Positions 1-9,482 of a stretch of 64,000 nt of DNA are shown here, one piece after another. The position numbers and the translations under genes are program-made. Positions within the stretch are counted from its first letter, which is position 1. Each line of letters starts with the position of its first letter. This stretch comes from CAYVGO01 sp964450725. Its GTDB lineage: Bacteria > Bacteroidota > Bacteroidia > Bacteroidales > UBA932. The stretch is taken from positions 1 to 64,000 of the forward strand of contig CAYVGO010000006.1 in assembly GCA_964450725.1 (NCBI GenBank), written 5' to 3'. The notes under the pieces were generated by a model, which saw only the letters and a program-made list of their open reading frames with translations, did no database searches and was not told where the DNA came from.

Positions 1-557
1 AAACTGTGAAAGAACCTGATGATAAAGAGCGAGAAGATCTTGTGATTACCGGTTATACAGGGATGGATAAAGAAATAGTCATTCCTACCTACATCAATAA
101 TAAAAAGGTAAAAGGCGTTGGAGAAAAAGCCTTTTACAATAAACCAATTACAAGTATTGTATTTCCTAACTCAGACTCATTACACTATATTGCTAAGAAT
201 GCTTTCAGAGCTTGTACGTCTTTGGTAAACGTTGTATTAAGTGAGTCTATAGATTCTATTGCATATGGCGCTTTTATGGGTATTGCGGCAGAGAGTATTG
301 TTTTGGGAAAGAATATAAGATATATTGGTGAAGATGCTTTTGGGCAAACCAAATTGAAAAAAGTTACTATTTATGCAGTTGCTCCTCCAAAAACAAAAGA
401 ATATACTCCAGACGGTGCATCTAAAGAAGGTTATATTTTTACTGGCTCTCCAATAGATTCAATATTTATTCCTGACGGACGTAAAGTGGGTAATTATGAT
501 GCCGCTATAGGGTGGAATAGTGAGGAGTTTGTTGATAAACTGTACGAAATGAAGTGA
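1..557 (+). CDS. BspA-like leucine-rich repeat protein, 3' part
   Basis: The reading frame is open back to the window edge, so this is probably the C-terminal part of a longer surface protein; a GTG at position 6 is in frame but need not be the true start. About three repeats of the LRR_5 (BspA/TpLRR) type are visible, with the recurring pattern of a beta strand followed by AF (KAFYN, NAFRA, GAFMG, DAFGQ) and I-x-x-I-x-L/V. Such proteins are normally secreted or surface-exposed and bind host or neighbour-cell ligands. No T9SS sorting domain follows; the protein ends in a short region containing APPKTKEY and GWNSEEF. Family assignment is good, specific role unknown. Confidence 0.7.
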   Translation, partial: TVKEPDDKEREDLVITGYTGMDKEIVIPTYINNKKVKGVGEKAFYNKPITSIVFPNSDSLHYIAKNAFRACTSLVNVVLSESIDSIAYGAFMGIAAESIVLGKNIRYIGEDAFGQTKLKKVTIYAVAPPKTKEYTPDGASKEGYIFTGSPIDSIFIPDGRKVGNYDAAIGWNSEEFVDKLYEMK

Positions 558-659
558 AGATTATAACTGTCGTAGTGAGTTTGTGAAGTTAAGTTTGGAG
601 GTTTTAATGGGCATGGAAGTACATTCATTTCTGAATTATTAAACTAAATATAAAATGTT

Positions 660-2015
660 ATGGACAAAAATTACTTGATTTCAAAACTGTCGGAAACTAT
701 TAAAACGACCAGTAAAATTGACCCTGAATTATTTAAAAAGTACGGGGTTAAAAGAGGATTACGTAATGAAGACCACTCCGGAGTGTTGGTCGGATTAACT
801 ACTGTCGGCGATGTTGTTGGATATGAACGCTTGCCGGAAGGCGGACTTAAAGCCATACCCGGTAAATTGTTTTACAGAGGAATTGATCTTGAAGACTTGG
901 TAGAAGGTATTACCAAAGAAAAAAGATTGGGTTTTGAAGAGACGGCATTTTTATTATTATCGGGTTATTTACCAGATAAAGAAGAATTAGCCACATTCTC
1001 AAGCATTATCGAAGATTGGATGCCATTACCTCATGCTCTCAAAATGAATATTATTGACATGGAAGGCTCGAATATCATGAATATTTTAGCTCGTACCATT
1101 TTGGCAATGTACACATTTGATGAAAATGCGGATGATGTTAGTAGAGATAACCTCATCAAACAATCAGTCAACTTATTGGCAAAATTTCCCACCATTATAG
1201 CATACGCATATAATACGTTACGTCATAGTTCGCATGGAAGATCATTACATATTCGACATCCTAAAGAAAATGTATCTATTGCTGAAAATTTCCTGTTTAT
1301 GCTCAAAGGAAAAGATAACTATACTCCGCTTGAAGTTTCTATCCTTGATTTAGCATTGATACTGCATGCCGAACATGGAGGAGGAAATAACTCTACATTT
1401 ACAACACGTGTAACCTCTTCTTCTGGAACAGATACTTATTCTTCTATTGCAGCAGCTATAGGTTCTCTTAAAGGTCCGTTACACGGGGGTGCAAATTTAC
1501 AAGTGAATGAAATGTTTGCTCACCTGAAAACCGCCATAAAGAATTGGAAAGACGAAAAAGAAATTGAACGTTATTTGCAAAGAATGCTCAATAAAGAAGT
1601 TTACAATAAAAAAGGCTTGATTTATGGTATTGGACATGCTGTGTACACCATATCAGACCCTCGAGCAATATTGTTGGCGAAAATGGCTCGTGCGTTAGCT
1701 GTTGAAAAAGGATTGGAAAAAGAGTTCGATTTCTTAGAATTGTTAGAAAAAAAATCAGTACAAACTTTTATGAATTTCAAAGGTACGCAGGTCAACAAAC
1801 AAGTATGTGCCAATGTTGACTTTTACTCAGGGTTTGTATATGAAATGATAGGTTTGCCAAATGAGGTTTATACACCTTTATTTGCCATGTCTCGCGTAGC
1901 CGGTTGGACAGCACATCGCATTGAAGAATTGAATTTTACGAGTAAAAGAATTATTCGTCCGGCATACAAAAATGTCAACGAAACAAAAACTTTTATTCCC
2001 ATGAAAGATAGGTAA
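660..2015 (+). CDS. gltA: Citrate synthase
   Basis: The protein has 451 residues and catalyses condensation of oxaloacetate with acetyl-CoA to citrate in the cytoplasm. The catalytic triad can be placed: His275 in LHGGAN, His326 in GIGHAVYTISDPRA and Asp387 in NVDFYSG. The second motif reads GHAVY rather than the common GHRVY, which I believe is usual for the long Bacteroides-type enzymes. The roughly 65-residue N-terminal extension before the core also fits that subgroup. The gene stands alone and is followed by a strong hairpin terminator. A 2-methylcitrate synthase role cannot be excluded from sequence alone, but no prp genes are nearby. Confidence 0.93.
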   Translation: MDKNYLISKLSETIKTTSKIDPELFKKYGVKRGLRNEDHSGVLVGLTTVGDVVGYERLPEGGLKAIPGKLFYRGIDLEDLVEGITKEKRLGFEETAFLLLSGYLPDKEELATFSSIIEDWMPLPHALKMNIIDMEGSNIMNILARTILAMYTFDENADDVSRDNLIKQSVNLLAKFPTIIAYAYNTLRHSSHGRSLHIRHPKENVSIAENFLFMLKGKDNYTPLEVSILDLALILHAEHGGGNNSTFTTRVTSSSGTDTYSSIAAAIGSLKGPLHGGANLQVNEMFAHLKTAIKNWKDEKEIERYLQRMLNKEVYNKKGLIYGIGHAVYTISDPRAILLAKMARALAVEKGLEKEFDFLELLEKKSVQTFMNFKGTQVNKQVCANVDFYSGFVYEMIGLPNEVYTPLFAMSRVAGWTAHRIEELNFTSKRIIRPAYKNVNETKTFIPMKDR

Positions 2016-2033
2016 ATTATCCATTACAAATTT

Positions 2034-2087
2034 AAATTACGAATTAAAACTTGAAGTAGAAATACTTTCATTTTTAGTTCGTAATTT
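2034..2087 (+). terminator. Hairpin terminator after citrate synthase
   Basis: A 16-bp stem pairs 2034-2049 with 2072-2087, with one G-T wobble and a 22-base loop. A T-rich tail follows. The stem is AT-rich on both outer arms, so it could also stop transcripts from the other strand. Confidence 0.75.
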
Positions 2088-2114
2088 TTAATATATTATT
2101 TTGCAATTAAACTT

Positions 2115-2801
2115 ATGGCTGTACTCGTTGCCATTGAAGGCATTGACGGTTCGGGAAAATCAACCCAGGTAGATTTATTATGTCGTCAATTTGATCAACA
2201 GAAATTACCTTACTACTTTATTCATTTTCCGCGATTGGGAACTCAACCTTTTGGACATCTCATTGCTCAATTTTTACGTGGAGAATTTGGAGATTTAAAT
2301 CAAGTGCATCCGCAATTGGTAGCATTGTTATATGCCCAAGACCGACATGATGAAACAAAATCTTGGCAAACACATTTAGATAATGGTGTCAATATTATTG
2401 TAGATCGTTATGTGTATTCTAATATCGCCTATCAAACTGCAAAATTGCAAAATGAAACTGAACAACAAAAACTTTCTGACTGGATTTTAGACTTAGAATA
2501 TAACTATTTTAAAATTCCAAAGCCCCATTTGTCTCTTTTTTTACATACTCCCTTTGAGTTTTCTTTGCAAGCAATAGAAAAGCGTCATGCAGAACAAGGA
2601 CGAGATTACCTCTCTGGAAAAGATGATATCCATGAGAAAAATAGCAATTTCCAGCATGCCGTATATAATGCTTATCTAAATCAGGTAAATTCAAGAGAAG
2701 ACTTTGATGTTGTTAATTGTTTTGATTCGCACGGAAAAATGCTTGATGTAGAAAGTATTCACAGAAATATATGGACGCAAGTTTCCAAACTTTCCCTTTA
2801 A
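2115..2801 (+). CDS. tmk: Thymidylate kinase (dTMP kinase)
   Basis: The 228-residue cytoplasmic protein converts dTMP to dTDP with ATP. The P-loop GIDGSGKST lies at residues 9-17, and the DRY motif (residues 97-99, followed by VYSNIAYQ) binds the nucleotide. A lid-like segment rich in charged residues (AEQGRDYLSGKDDIHEKN) follows around residue 160. At 228 residues it is slightly longer than typical bacterial Tmk (about 205-215). It follows the citrate synthase terminator, and the next gene starts 18 bases downstream on the same strand. A deoxynucleoside kinase is the main alternative, but the motif order fits TMPK. Confidence 0.88.
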   Translation: MAVLVAIEGIDGSGKSTQVDLLCRQFDQQKLPYYFIHFPRLGTQPFGHLIAQFLRGEFGDLNQVHPQLVALLYAQDRHDETKSWQTHLDNGVNIIVDRYVYSNIAYQTAKLQNETEQQKLSDWILDLEYNYFKIPKPHLSLFLHTPFEFSLQAIEKRHAEQGRDYLSGKDDIHEKNSNFQHAVYNAYLNQVNSREDFDVVNCFDSHGKMLDVESIHRNIWTQVSKLSL

Positions 2802-2819
2802 GTTGGCCTGTAGTATTGT

Positions 2820-4319
2820 ATGTTGAGGATAGTTTTACTTCTGATATTTCAAATCTTTTTGGTTGTCAACTATATTCATTCACAGGATATCAAATATGAA
2901 ATGAGGGGAGCATGGATTGCTACTATATTTAATATAGACTGGCCATCATCATCCCAACTAAGTATTGAACAACAACAACGAGAACTAATTCAGTTGTTGG
3001 ACGAAATTAAAGAATGTAAGTTAAATACCGTTTTTCTACAAGTACGTCCCAATGGAGATGCACTTTATCAATCATCAATAGAACCACCTTCACATTGGAT
3101 TTGCGGTTCTCAAAATTCTTCATTAGATTATGACCCATTGCAATTTGCGGTTGATCAATGCCGAGAGAGGGGACTATCAATACATGTTTGGCTAAATCCT
3201 TACAGAGTGTGGAATGATGTTCGTAATCTTAATAATCTTTCCGAATCCCATTTGTATTACAGTAATCCCGAACTATTTATTCGCGTTAAAAACATTTTAT
3301 ATTTTAATCCGGCATTAAAAGCAAGCAGGGAGCATTTGAGAGATGTTGTTAAAGAAATTATTACTTCTTATGATGTTGATGCTATACATATGGATGATTA
3401 TTTTTATCCATATCCATGTAAGGAAAGTGATTTGAATGATCAGTTTTTATTCCTTGCTGACAAGCGAGGATTCACTTCTATTGAAGATTGGAGAAGAAAT
3501 AATGTCAATCTAATGGTTCAAGAAATACGTGAAGTAATAGATACTTATAATCCTAGAATTGAATTTGGTATCTCTCCTTTTGGTGTTTGGCGAAATAAAA
3601 TTGACGATGTGAAAGGCTCAGACACTAGATCTTCATATACTAATTATGATCACTTATATGCAGATGTTTTATATTGGATTAATAAAAAATGGATTAACTA
3701 TGTTGTTCCTCAAATTTATTGGCATATCGGATTTTCTCGTGCAGATTACATAACATTAGTAGATTGGTGGGAAAAACATACCAAAGGAGTAAAATTATAC
3801 ATTGGCCATGCAGCCTACAAAGTAAACAAATATGCTAAAGAATCTGAATGGAGAAGTGCAGATGAGATTATTCGACAAATAGAATACAACAGAATGAAAA
3901 AAAGAGTCAGAGGTTCTGTATTCTTCAGTGCAAAGTATTTACGAAAAAATCATCCGTCGGAACTCTTTACAAGGCTTCAAGATGTATATCAATACTATTC
4001 ATTGCAACCGGAAAATATTCACTACAAGAGATTTCGGGTTACCTATCCGGTAAGCCCTTTAATTTCTGTTATTGGAGACTCTCTACACTTGACTTGGGGT
4101 AAAAATAGATACCAAAAAAGTTTTATTCTTTATAAAGTTCCGAAAGATATTTCTTTTAACAGTAAAACTGCCGGTAATATTATTGAAATCACCGGCAGTA
4201 ATCGTATTATTTTACCCAACAATTATTTCCACAATACTGAAAAATATAACTACTACATTACATCTTTGTCTTATACCCTTAATGAATCTCGCCCTGTAAA
4301 ATTTTCCTTACGTAATTAA
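2820..4319 (+). CDS. GHL10-type glycoside hydrolase (DUF187 family)
   Basis: The 499-residue protein starts with a signal peptide (about residues 1-21, ending before QDIKYEMRGAW). The glycosyl-hydrolase-like 10 domain spans roughly residues 27-330. It carries the family hallmarks MRGAWIATIFNIDWPS, VRPNGDALYQS, the strand with WLNPYRVW, and IHMDDYFYPYP, whose aspartates are candidate catalytic residues. The last 100 residues look like a beta-sandwich (Fn3-like) domain. The family is related to YngK and is thought to act on cell-wall or exopolysaccharide glycans, but the substrate here is unknown. It lies 18 bases after tmk and converges on the KDPG aldolase gene. Confidence 0.8.
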   Translation: MLRIVLLLIFQIFLVVNYIHSQDIKYEMRGAWIATIFNIDWPSSSQLSIEQQQRELIQLLDEIKECKLNTVFLQVRPNGDALYQSSIEPPSHWICGSQNSSLDYDPLQFAVDQCRERGLSIHVWLNPYRVWNDVRNLNNLSESHLYYSNPELFIRVKNILYFNPALKASREHLRDVVKEIITSYDVDAIHMDDYFYPYPCKESDLNDQFLFLADKRGFTSIEDWRRNNVNLMVQEIREVIDTYNPRIEFGISPFGVWRNKIDDVKGSDTRSSYTNYDHLYADVLYWINKKWINYVVPQIYWHIGFSRADYITLVDWWEKHTKGVKLYIGHAAYKVNKYAKESEWRSADEIIRQIEYNRMKKRVRGSVFFSAKYLRKNHPSELFTRLQDVYQYYSLQPENIHYKRFRVTYPVSPLISVIGDSLHLTWGKNRYQKSFILYKVPKDISFNSKTAGNIIEITGSNRIILPNNYFHNTEKYNYYITSLSYTLNESRPVKFSLRN

Positions 4320-4337
4320 TTCGTGTGTCGGACACAT

Positions 4338-5006
4338 CTAACGCGCTTTTGCAATAATGGCTAAACTGTCGGCACAACGTTTTGCGATGGCAGACCAATT
4401 TTCGGCTTTTATTTCTTCATTCGGAAACAAATTACTACCCATACCCACACAACACACACCTGCTTTTATCCATGTCGTAAGATTTTCCTCAGTAGGTTCT
4501 ACTCCTCCCGTTACCATGATGTTAGACCACGGCATAGGAGCCAAGACATTTTTCACAAATGAAGGTCCGCCAACATTCCCGGCAGGAAAGACTTTCGTTA
4601 AATCACAACCTAATTCTTGTGCACATCCGATTTCAGAAACAGAACCGCAACCAGGAGAGTATAGGATAAGTCTACGGTTACAAACTTTTGCTACATCGGG
4701 GTTAAGCAACGGACCAACAATAAAATTAGCACCTGATTGAATATACAAAGCGGCCGTAGGTGCATCTACAATAGAACCAATACCCAAAATCATTTCAGGG
4801 CAATTTTTGGAAATCCACTTTGATAATTCTCCGAAAACTTCGTGTGCAAATTCTCCGCGGTTAGTAAACTCAAAGGCTCGAATCCCTCCCTCATAACAAG
4901 CCTTTACTACATTTTTTGACATTTCTAAATCGTTGTGATAAAACACAGGAACCAGACCTGTTTTATGCATCGTTACAAGAACTTGGACTTTGTTGAATTT
5001 AGCCAT
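4338..5006 (-). CDS. eda: 2-dehydro-3-deoxyphosphogluconate (KDPG) aldolase
   Basis: This 222-residue class I aldolase cleaves KDPG to pyruvate and glyceraldehyde 3-phosphate; many homologues also cleave 4-hydroxy-2-oxoglutarate. The Schiff-base lysine is Lys138 in TKVFPAGNVGG, and FEFTNRG (around residue 46) carries the catalytic glutamate. The phosphate site is near MVTGGVEPT. It is the second gene of a pair with KDG kinase (50 bases upstream), which together form the lower arm of uronate or pectin breakdown. No 6-phosphogluconate dehydratase is nearby, so hexuronate use is more likely than a classical Entner-Doudoroff route. Confidence 0.92.
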   Translation of the reverse strand: MAKFNKVQVLVTMHKTGLVPVFYHNDLEMSKNVVKACYEGGIRAFEFTNRGEFAHEVFGELSKWISKNCPEMILGIGSIVDAPTAALYIQSGANFIVGPLLNPDVAKVCNRRLILYSPGCGSVSEIGCAQELGCDLTKVFPAGNVGGPSFVKNVLAPMPWSNIMVTGGVEPTEENLTTWIKAGVCCVGMGSNLFPNEEIKAENWSAIAKRCADSLAIIAKAR

Positions 5007-5056
5007 TTTGATTTATTATTTACAAATTAGAACTTTTGTATTTACTTCATTATTAC

Positions 5057-6097
5057 TTATCTTACTACACGACCACTCCCATCACCACCCATCAGTCCTT
5101 CCACTTCGGCAACAGTAACAAGATTAAAGTCTCCATAAATAGTGTGTTTTAGGCATGATGCAGCTACGGCAAAGTCCAATGCTTTTTGGTCATTTGTAGG
5201 ATAGGTTATTAGTCCGTAAAGTAAGCCTCCCATGAAAGAATCTCCACCACCAACACGGTCAACAATATGAGTGATGTCATAACGTCGAGATTGATAAAGT
5301 ATTTTACCGTCATATAAACATCCTCCCCAAGTGTTGTGATTGGCATTGATAGAACCACGAAGTGTGATAATGACTTTTTTTGCCCTGGGAAATTTTTTCA
5401 TTAATTGCATACAGACAGATTGAAATTCAGCCGCATTTACCTCACCCCCTGTATGAGAAACATCAAAATTTTCAGGCTTAATTCCAAATACTTTTTCAGC
5501 ATCTTCTTCATTTCCTAAAATTACATCACAACCCGCTACCAGTGCCGGCATTATTTCAGCGGCACTTTTGCCGTATTTCCAAAGATTTTTTCGGTAATTC
5601 AAGTCTGTAGATACTAACACTCCCATTTCATTTGCTGTTTTAATGGCTTCCAAGCAAGCATCGGCAGCACTTTGAGACAGTGCGGGAGTAATGCCAGTCC
5701 AATGAAAATATTGTGCATTTTTTAACACCTCTTTCCAATTGACCATACCCGGCTTGATTTCAGCAATTGCAGAATGTGCACGGTCATAGACTACCTTACT
5801 TGCTCTTGCTACCGCTCCAGTTTCCAAGAAGTAAATACCCATACGATCTCCTCCTCGAATAATATTAGAAACTCCAACATTATGTTTGCGTAAGTCCATA
5901 ATACAACTTTCGGCAATATCATTTTCAGGTAACCGTGTTACGAAATCTGTCGGAATACCGTAATTTGATAATGATACAGCAACATTGGCTTCTCCACCTC
6001 CAAAGGTTGCAATAAGTTGACGGGTTTGAGAAAAACGTTCATAGTTAGGTGTTGCAAGGCGAAGCATGATTTCGCCGAATGTTACTACTTTTTTCAT
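5057..6097 (-). CDS. kdgK: 2-dehydro-3-deoxygluconate kinase (PfkB family)
   Basis: The protein phosphorylates KDG to KDPG, the substrate of the aldolase encoded next to it. I start it at the ATG at 6097 (346 residues, beginning MKKVVTFGEIM); an upstream TTG at 6124 adds nine residues that do not match the family. Signature 1 (ATFGGGEANVAVSLSNYG) and the C-terminal PfkB motif with the catalytic aspartate (DRVGGGDSFMGG) are both present. A matching promoter lies about 80 bases upstream, and an 8-bp inverted repeat (6122-6129 with 6148-6155) in the leader could be an operator. Sugar specificity is inferred from the neighbouring eda. Confidence 0.9.
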   Translation of the reverse strand: MKKVVTFGEIMLRLATPNYERFSQTRQLIATFGGGEANVAVSLSNYGIPTDFVTRLPENDIAESCIMDLRKHNVGVSNIIRGGDRMGIYFLETGAVARASKVVYDRAHSAIAEIKPGMVNWKEVLKNAQYFHWTGITPALSQSAADACLEAIKTANEMGVLVSTDLNYRKNLWKYGKSAAEIMPALVAGCDVILGNEEDAEKVFGIKPENFDVSHTGGEVNAAEFQSVCMQLMKKFPRAKKVIITLRGSINANHNTWGGCLYDGKILYQSRRYDITHIVDRVGGGDSFMGGLLYGLITYPTNDQKALDFAVAASCLKHTIYGDFNLVTVAEVEGLMGGDGSGRVVR

Positions 6098-6176
6098 ACA
6101 TAAATAATTTTTGAGTACAAACAATAAACTTTGATCATTGAAGAATTGTTTATTGACCGATTTAATTTTATTCGTG

Positions 6177-6208
6177 CAAAATTACGATGTTTTTTTGAAA
6201 TCAACAAA
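6177..6208 (-). promoter_or_regulatory. Promoter of kdgK-eda
   Basis: On the minus strand, TTTG at 6208-6205, a 20-bp spacer and TAATTTTG at 6184-6177 match the Bacteroidetes housekeeping promoter (-33 TTTG, -7 TAnnTTTG) exactly. Transcription would begin near 6170, leaving a leader of about 70 bases that contains an 8-bp inverted repeat. Confidence 0.65.
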
Positions 6209-6323
6209 ATCTCGCAATATCAGTTATTAATAAAAGGATTTTATCAAGTTGGTTCCTTTTTTAGTCTCATATTTCAGCACATAAATATTAACTTTAATTT
6301 ACATATAATTACATTTTTATTCA

Positions 6324-6355
6324 TTTGTGAGAAATAGAAAAAAGGATTACCTTTG
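6324..6355 (+). promoter_or_regulatory. Promoter of asnS
   Basis: TTTG at 6324-6327, a 20-bp spacer and TACCTTTG at 6348-6355 match the Bacteroidetes consensus exactly. The -7 element ends 27 bases before the asnS start codon. It is divergent from the kdgK promoter. Confidence 0.7.
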
Positions 6356-6382
6356 TAACTTAGTAGAAAAAAATGTAATTTT

Positions 6383-7774
6383 ATGTTGTCACGTAGTAAG
6401 ATAAAAGACATCCTTACCCAATCAGAGCACAATGTTAAAGTGTTGATCAAAGGTTGGGTTAGAACAAAGAGAGGAAATAAAAATGTAGCCTTTGTTGCCA
6501 TTAATGATGGTTCTACCATACATAATATCCAAGTAGTATTCGACCTTCAAAAATTTTCGGAAAATGATTTGAAAAATCTCACTACCGGAGCCAGTGCGGC
6601 TGTTGAAGGATTATTAGTTACTTCTCAAGGACAAGGACAATCTGTCGAAATTATTGCGGAAAACTTGATAGTTTACGGGACTGCCGATGCCGAAAAGTAT
6701 CCTCTGCAGAAAAAGGGGCATACACTTGAATTTTTAAGGGAAATTGCTCATTTAAGACCTCGAACCAATACTTTTGGTGCTATATTTCGTATTCGCCATG
6801 CGATGGCTTTTGCTATTCATAAGTTTTTTAACGACAAAGGCTTTTACTATTTACACACGCCTATAATTACAGGCTCTGACTGTGAGGGTGCAGGAGCCAT
6901 GTTTCAAGTAACTACATTGGATTTGCAAAATCTCCCTAAAACTGTTGACCATAAAATTGATTTTAGTCAAGACTTTTTTGGAAAGTCAACGAACTTAACC
7001 GTGAGTGGACAGTTGGAAGGAGAACTCGGAGCTTTAGCGTTAGGAGAAGTTTATACTTTTGGTCCTACTTTCAGAGCCGAAAACAGTAATACTCCCCGAC
7101 ATTTATCTGAGTTTTGGATGATAGAGCCCGAAATGGCTTTTTATGAAATTAAAGAAAACATGGATTTGGCTGAAGAGTTTATTAAATACTTGGTAAATTA
7201 TGCTCTATCGTGTTGTGCTGATGATCTTCAATTTTTAAATGATATGTATGATAAAGAATTGATTGAACGGTTACAAGGTGTGGTAAATGACAAATTTATA
7301 AGATTAGATTATACGGAGGCTATAGATATTTTAATAAAATCGCAAGTTAAATTTGAGTTTCCGGTTAGTTGGGGAGTGGATTTACAGGCTGAACATGAAA
7401 GATATTTGGTAGAAAAACATTTTAAAAAGCCTGTTATTTTGACCAATTACCCGAAAGAAATCAAAGCGTTTTACATGAAGCAAAATGAAGATGGTACAAC
7501 CGTAAGAGCGATGGACGTTTTGTTTCCTAAAATCGGAGAAATTATCGGAGGTTCACAAAGAGAAGAAGAGTTAAGTAAGTTGGAAAAACGCATGACAGAA
7601 ATGAATATTCATCCTCAAGATATGTGGTGGTACTTAGATACCCGAAGATTTGGTTCCGTACCTCATAGCGGATTCGGATTAGGGTTTGAAAGATTATTAC
7701 TTTTTGTTACGGGAATGACAAACATCAGAGATGTAATTCCGTTCCCGAGAACTCCGAAAAATGCAGAATTTTAA
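6383..7774 (+). CDS. asnS: Asparaginyl-tRNA synthetase
   Basis: This 463-residue class II enzyme charges tRNA-Asn with asparagine. An OB-fold anticodon-binding domain occupies about residues 17-105 (VLIKGWVRTKRGNKNVAFVAINDGS). The catalytic domain follows, with motif 2 (FRAENSNTPRHLSEFWMIEPE split across residues near 235-255) and motif 3 (GFGLGFERLLLF) near the C-terminus. Length and the C-terminal sequence PFPRTPKNAEF are typical of bacterial AsnRS rather than AspRS, which carries a large GAD insertion that is absent here. guaB follows 20 bases downstream, so the two may be co-transcribed. Confidence 0.96.
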   Translation: MLSRSKIKDILTQSEHNVKVLIKGWVRTKRGNKNVAFVAINDGSTIHNIQVVFDLQKFSENDLKNLTTGASAAVEGLLVTSQGQGQSVEIIAENLIVYGTADAEKYPLQKKGHTLEFLREIAHLRPRTNTFGAIFRIRHAMAFAIHKFFNDKGFYYLHTPIITGSDCEGAGAMFQVTTLDLQNLPKTVDHKIDFSQDFFGKSTNLTVSGQLEGELGALALGEVYTFGPTFRAENSNTPRHLSEFWMIEPEMAFYEIKENMDLAEEFIKYLVNYALSCCADDLQFLNDMYDKELIERLQGVVNDKFIRLDYTEAIDILIKSQVKFEFPVSWGVDLQAEHERYLVEKHFKKPVILTNYPKEIKAFYMKQNEDGTTVRAMDVLFPKIGEIIGGSQREEELSKLEKRMTEMNIHPQDMWWYLDTRRFGSVPHSGFGLGFERLLLFVTGMTNIRDVIPFPRTPKNAEF

Positions 7775-7794
7775 ACATTAAACATTATATACTT

Positions 7795-9282
7795 ATGCAA
7801 AACATATATAAAGATAAAATATTGGGTCGAGGTTTGACCTTTGACGATGTTTTGGTAGTACCGGCATACTCTGAAATTTTACCCAGAACAGTAGAATTAT
7901 CTACAAAATTTTCACGCTCTATATTCTTGAAAACCCCTTTAGTATCTGCAGCTATGGATACGGTTACGGAATTCCAATTAGCCATTGCTATTGCTCGTGA
8001 AGGTGGAATTGGAATTATACATAAGAATATGAGTATTGAGGAACAAGCAAGACAAGTAAAAAAAGTAAAACGGGCAGAAAACGGTATGATTTATGACCCT
8101 ATCACTATCTCTCCGCAGCAAACTGTAGGTGATGCCTTAAGTTTAATGAAAGAAAATAAAATTGGAGGAATTCCTGTAGTGAATGAAAATCGAGTTTTGG
8201 TAGGTATTGTAACCAATAGAGACATGCGGTTTGAAGACAACATGCAAAGACCTATTACGGAAGTGATGACTCCACGAGAAAAATTAATTACCATTTCTCC
8301 CAATAAAATTACAACAACAGAAGAGGCTACAGAAATTCTAAAGAAACATCGTATTGAAAAGTTACCTGTGGTTGATGAGGAGAAAGGATTTCTATTAGGA
8401 CTGATTACGTTCAAAGATTTGGCAAAAGTAAAAGATAATCCTAATGCCAGTAAAGATAAAATGGGTAGATTGCAAGTTGCCGCCGCAATTGGTGTTACAC
8501 ATGATTCTATGGAACGTGCAGAAGCATTATATGAGGCTAATGTTGATGCCATAGCCATTGATACTGCACACGGACATTCCAAGTATGTAATAGAATTATT
8601 GAAAAAAGTAAAACGAAAGTTTACTAATATTGATGTAGTGGTAGGAAATGTTGCTACGGCTGAAGCGGCTGTAATGTTAGCTAAGGCAGGTGCAGATGCC
8701 GTAAAGGTAGGAATTGGTCCGGGGTCAATCTGTACAACCAGAGTAATTGCCGGTGTGGGAATGCCACAATTGTCGGCGATTTATGAAACTGCTACTGCTT
8801 TAAAAGAATATCCGGCAACTGTTATTGCCGATGGGGGTATTCGATACTCTGGAGATATTGTGAAAGCCTTAGTGGCAGGTGCTGATTGTGTTATGGCCGG
8901 TTCTTTGTTTGCCGGAGTAGAAGAATCTCCGGGTGAGACGATTATTTATAATGGACGTAAGTTTAAAACTTACAGAGGTATGGGTTCTATTGAAGCCATG
9001 CAGCATGGTTCTAAAGATCGTTATTTTCAAGAAATAGAAACAGATATCAAAAAATTAGTGCCTGAAGGAATTGCAGGTCGAGTACCTTATAAAGGAACAT
9101 TGAGTGAAGTTGTGTTTCAACTCATTGGCGGAGTTAGAGCGGGGATGGGTTATTGCGGTGCTCAAAAAATTGAAGACTTGAAAAATGCCAAGTTTGTAGA
9201 AATTACTCACGCCGGTGTTACAGAAAGTCATCCTCATGATGTAACGGTAACCAGTGAAGCTCCAAATTACAGTAGAAGTTAG
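7795..9282 (+). CDS. guaB: Inosine-5'-monophosphate dehydrogenase
   Basis: The 495-residue enzyme oxidises IMP to XMP with NAD, the committed step of GMP synthesis. The TIM-barrel core is split by two CBS domains (about residues 95-215, with GGIPVVNE and KLPVVDE), the usual site of purine nucleotide regulation. The catalytic Cys313 lies in GPGSICTTR, and the mobile flap (YRGMGSIEAMQ) and KLVPEGIAGRVPYKG are intact. It is followed by a strong terminator, so asnS-guaB likely form one unit. Confidence 0.97.
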   Translation: MQNIYKDKILGRGLTFDDVLVVPAYSEILPRTVELSTKFSRSIFLKTPLVSAAMDTVTEFQLAIAIAREGGIGIIHKNMSIEEQARQVKKVKRAENGMIYDPITISPQQTVGDALSLMKENKIGGIPVVNENRVLVGIVTNRDMRFEDNMQRPITEVMTPREKLITISPNKITTTEEATEILKKHRIEKLPVVDEEKGFLLGLITFKDLAKVKDNPNASKDKMGRLQVAAAIGVTHDSMERAEALYEANVDAIAIDTAHGHSKYVIELLKKVKRKFTNIDVVVGNVATAEAAVMLAKAGADAVKVGIGPGSICTTRVIAGVGMPQLSAIYETATALKEYPATVIADGGIRYSGDIVKALVAGADCVMAGSLFAGVEESPGETIIYNGRKFKTYRGMGSIEAMQHGSKDRYFQEIETDIKKLVPEGIAGRVPYKGTLSEVVFQLIGGVRAGMGYCGAQKIEDLKNAKFVEITHAGVTESHPHDVTVTSEAPNYSRS

Positions 9283-9334
9283 AATGTTTCACTTCTTATT
9301 TCGACACTTGATGCCGTTATTTTACAAATAATAG

Positions 9335-9370
9335 AACAAAAAAGATACTTTACAAAGTGTCTTTTTTGTT
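9335..9370 (+). terminator. Terminator after guaB
   Basis: A 16-bp stem (9335-9350 with 9355-9370, one T-G wobble, four-base loop) has A-rich and T-rich outer arms followed by more T residues. It looks like a bidirectional intrinsic terminator. Confidence 0.85.
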
Positions 9371-9482
9371 TTTAGTAGATAACTAAAAGGTGCAGCACTC
9401 TTATGCACTACCTTATTCAATACAAAAATCTAAAACCTATATTCTGTCCACATTTTGTAATCTTGAAATATAAACCAAAACG

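Noticed and set aside
4320..4337. Short TGTGTC/GACACA palindrome as a bidirectional terminator between the GHL10 and eda genes
   Set aside because: The stem is six base pairs around a single base, too small to fold, with no T run.
8091..8582. 163-codon frame opposite guaB
   Set aside because: It lies inside a clearly conserved gene and reads as low-complexity antisense with no family match.
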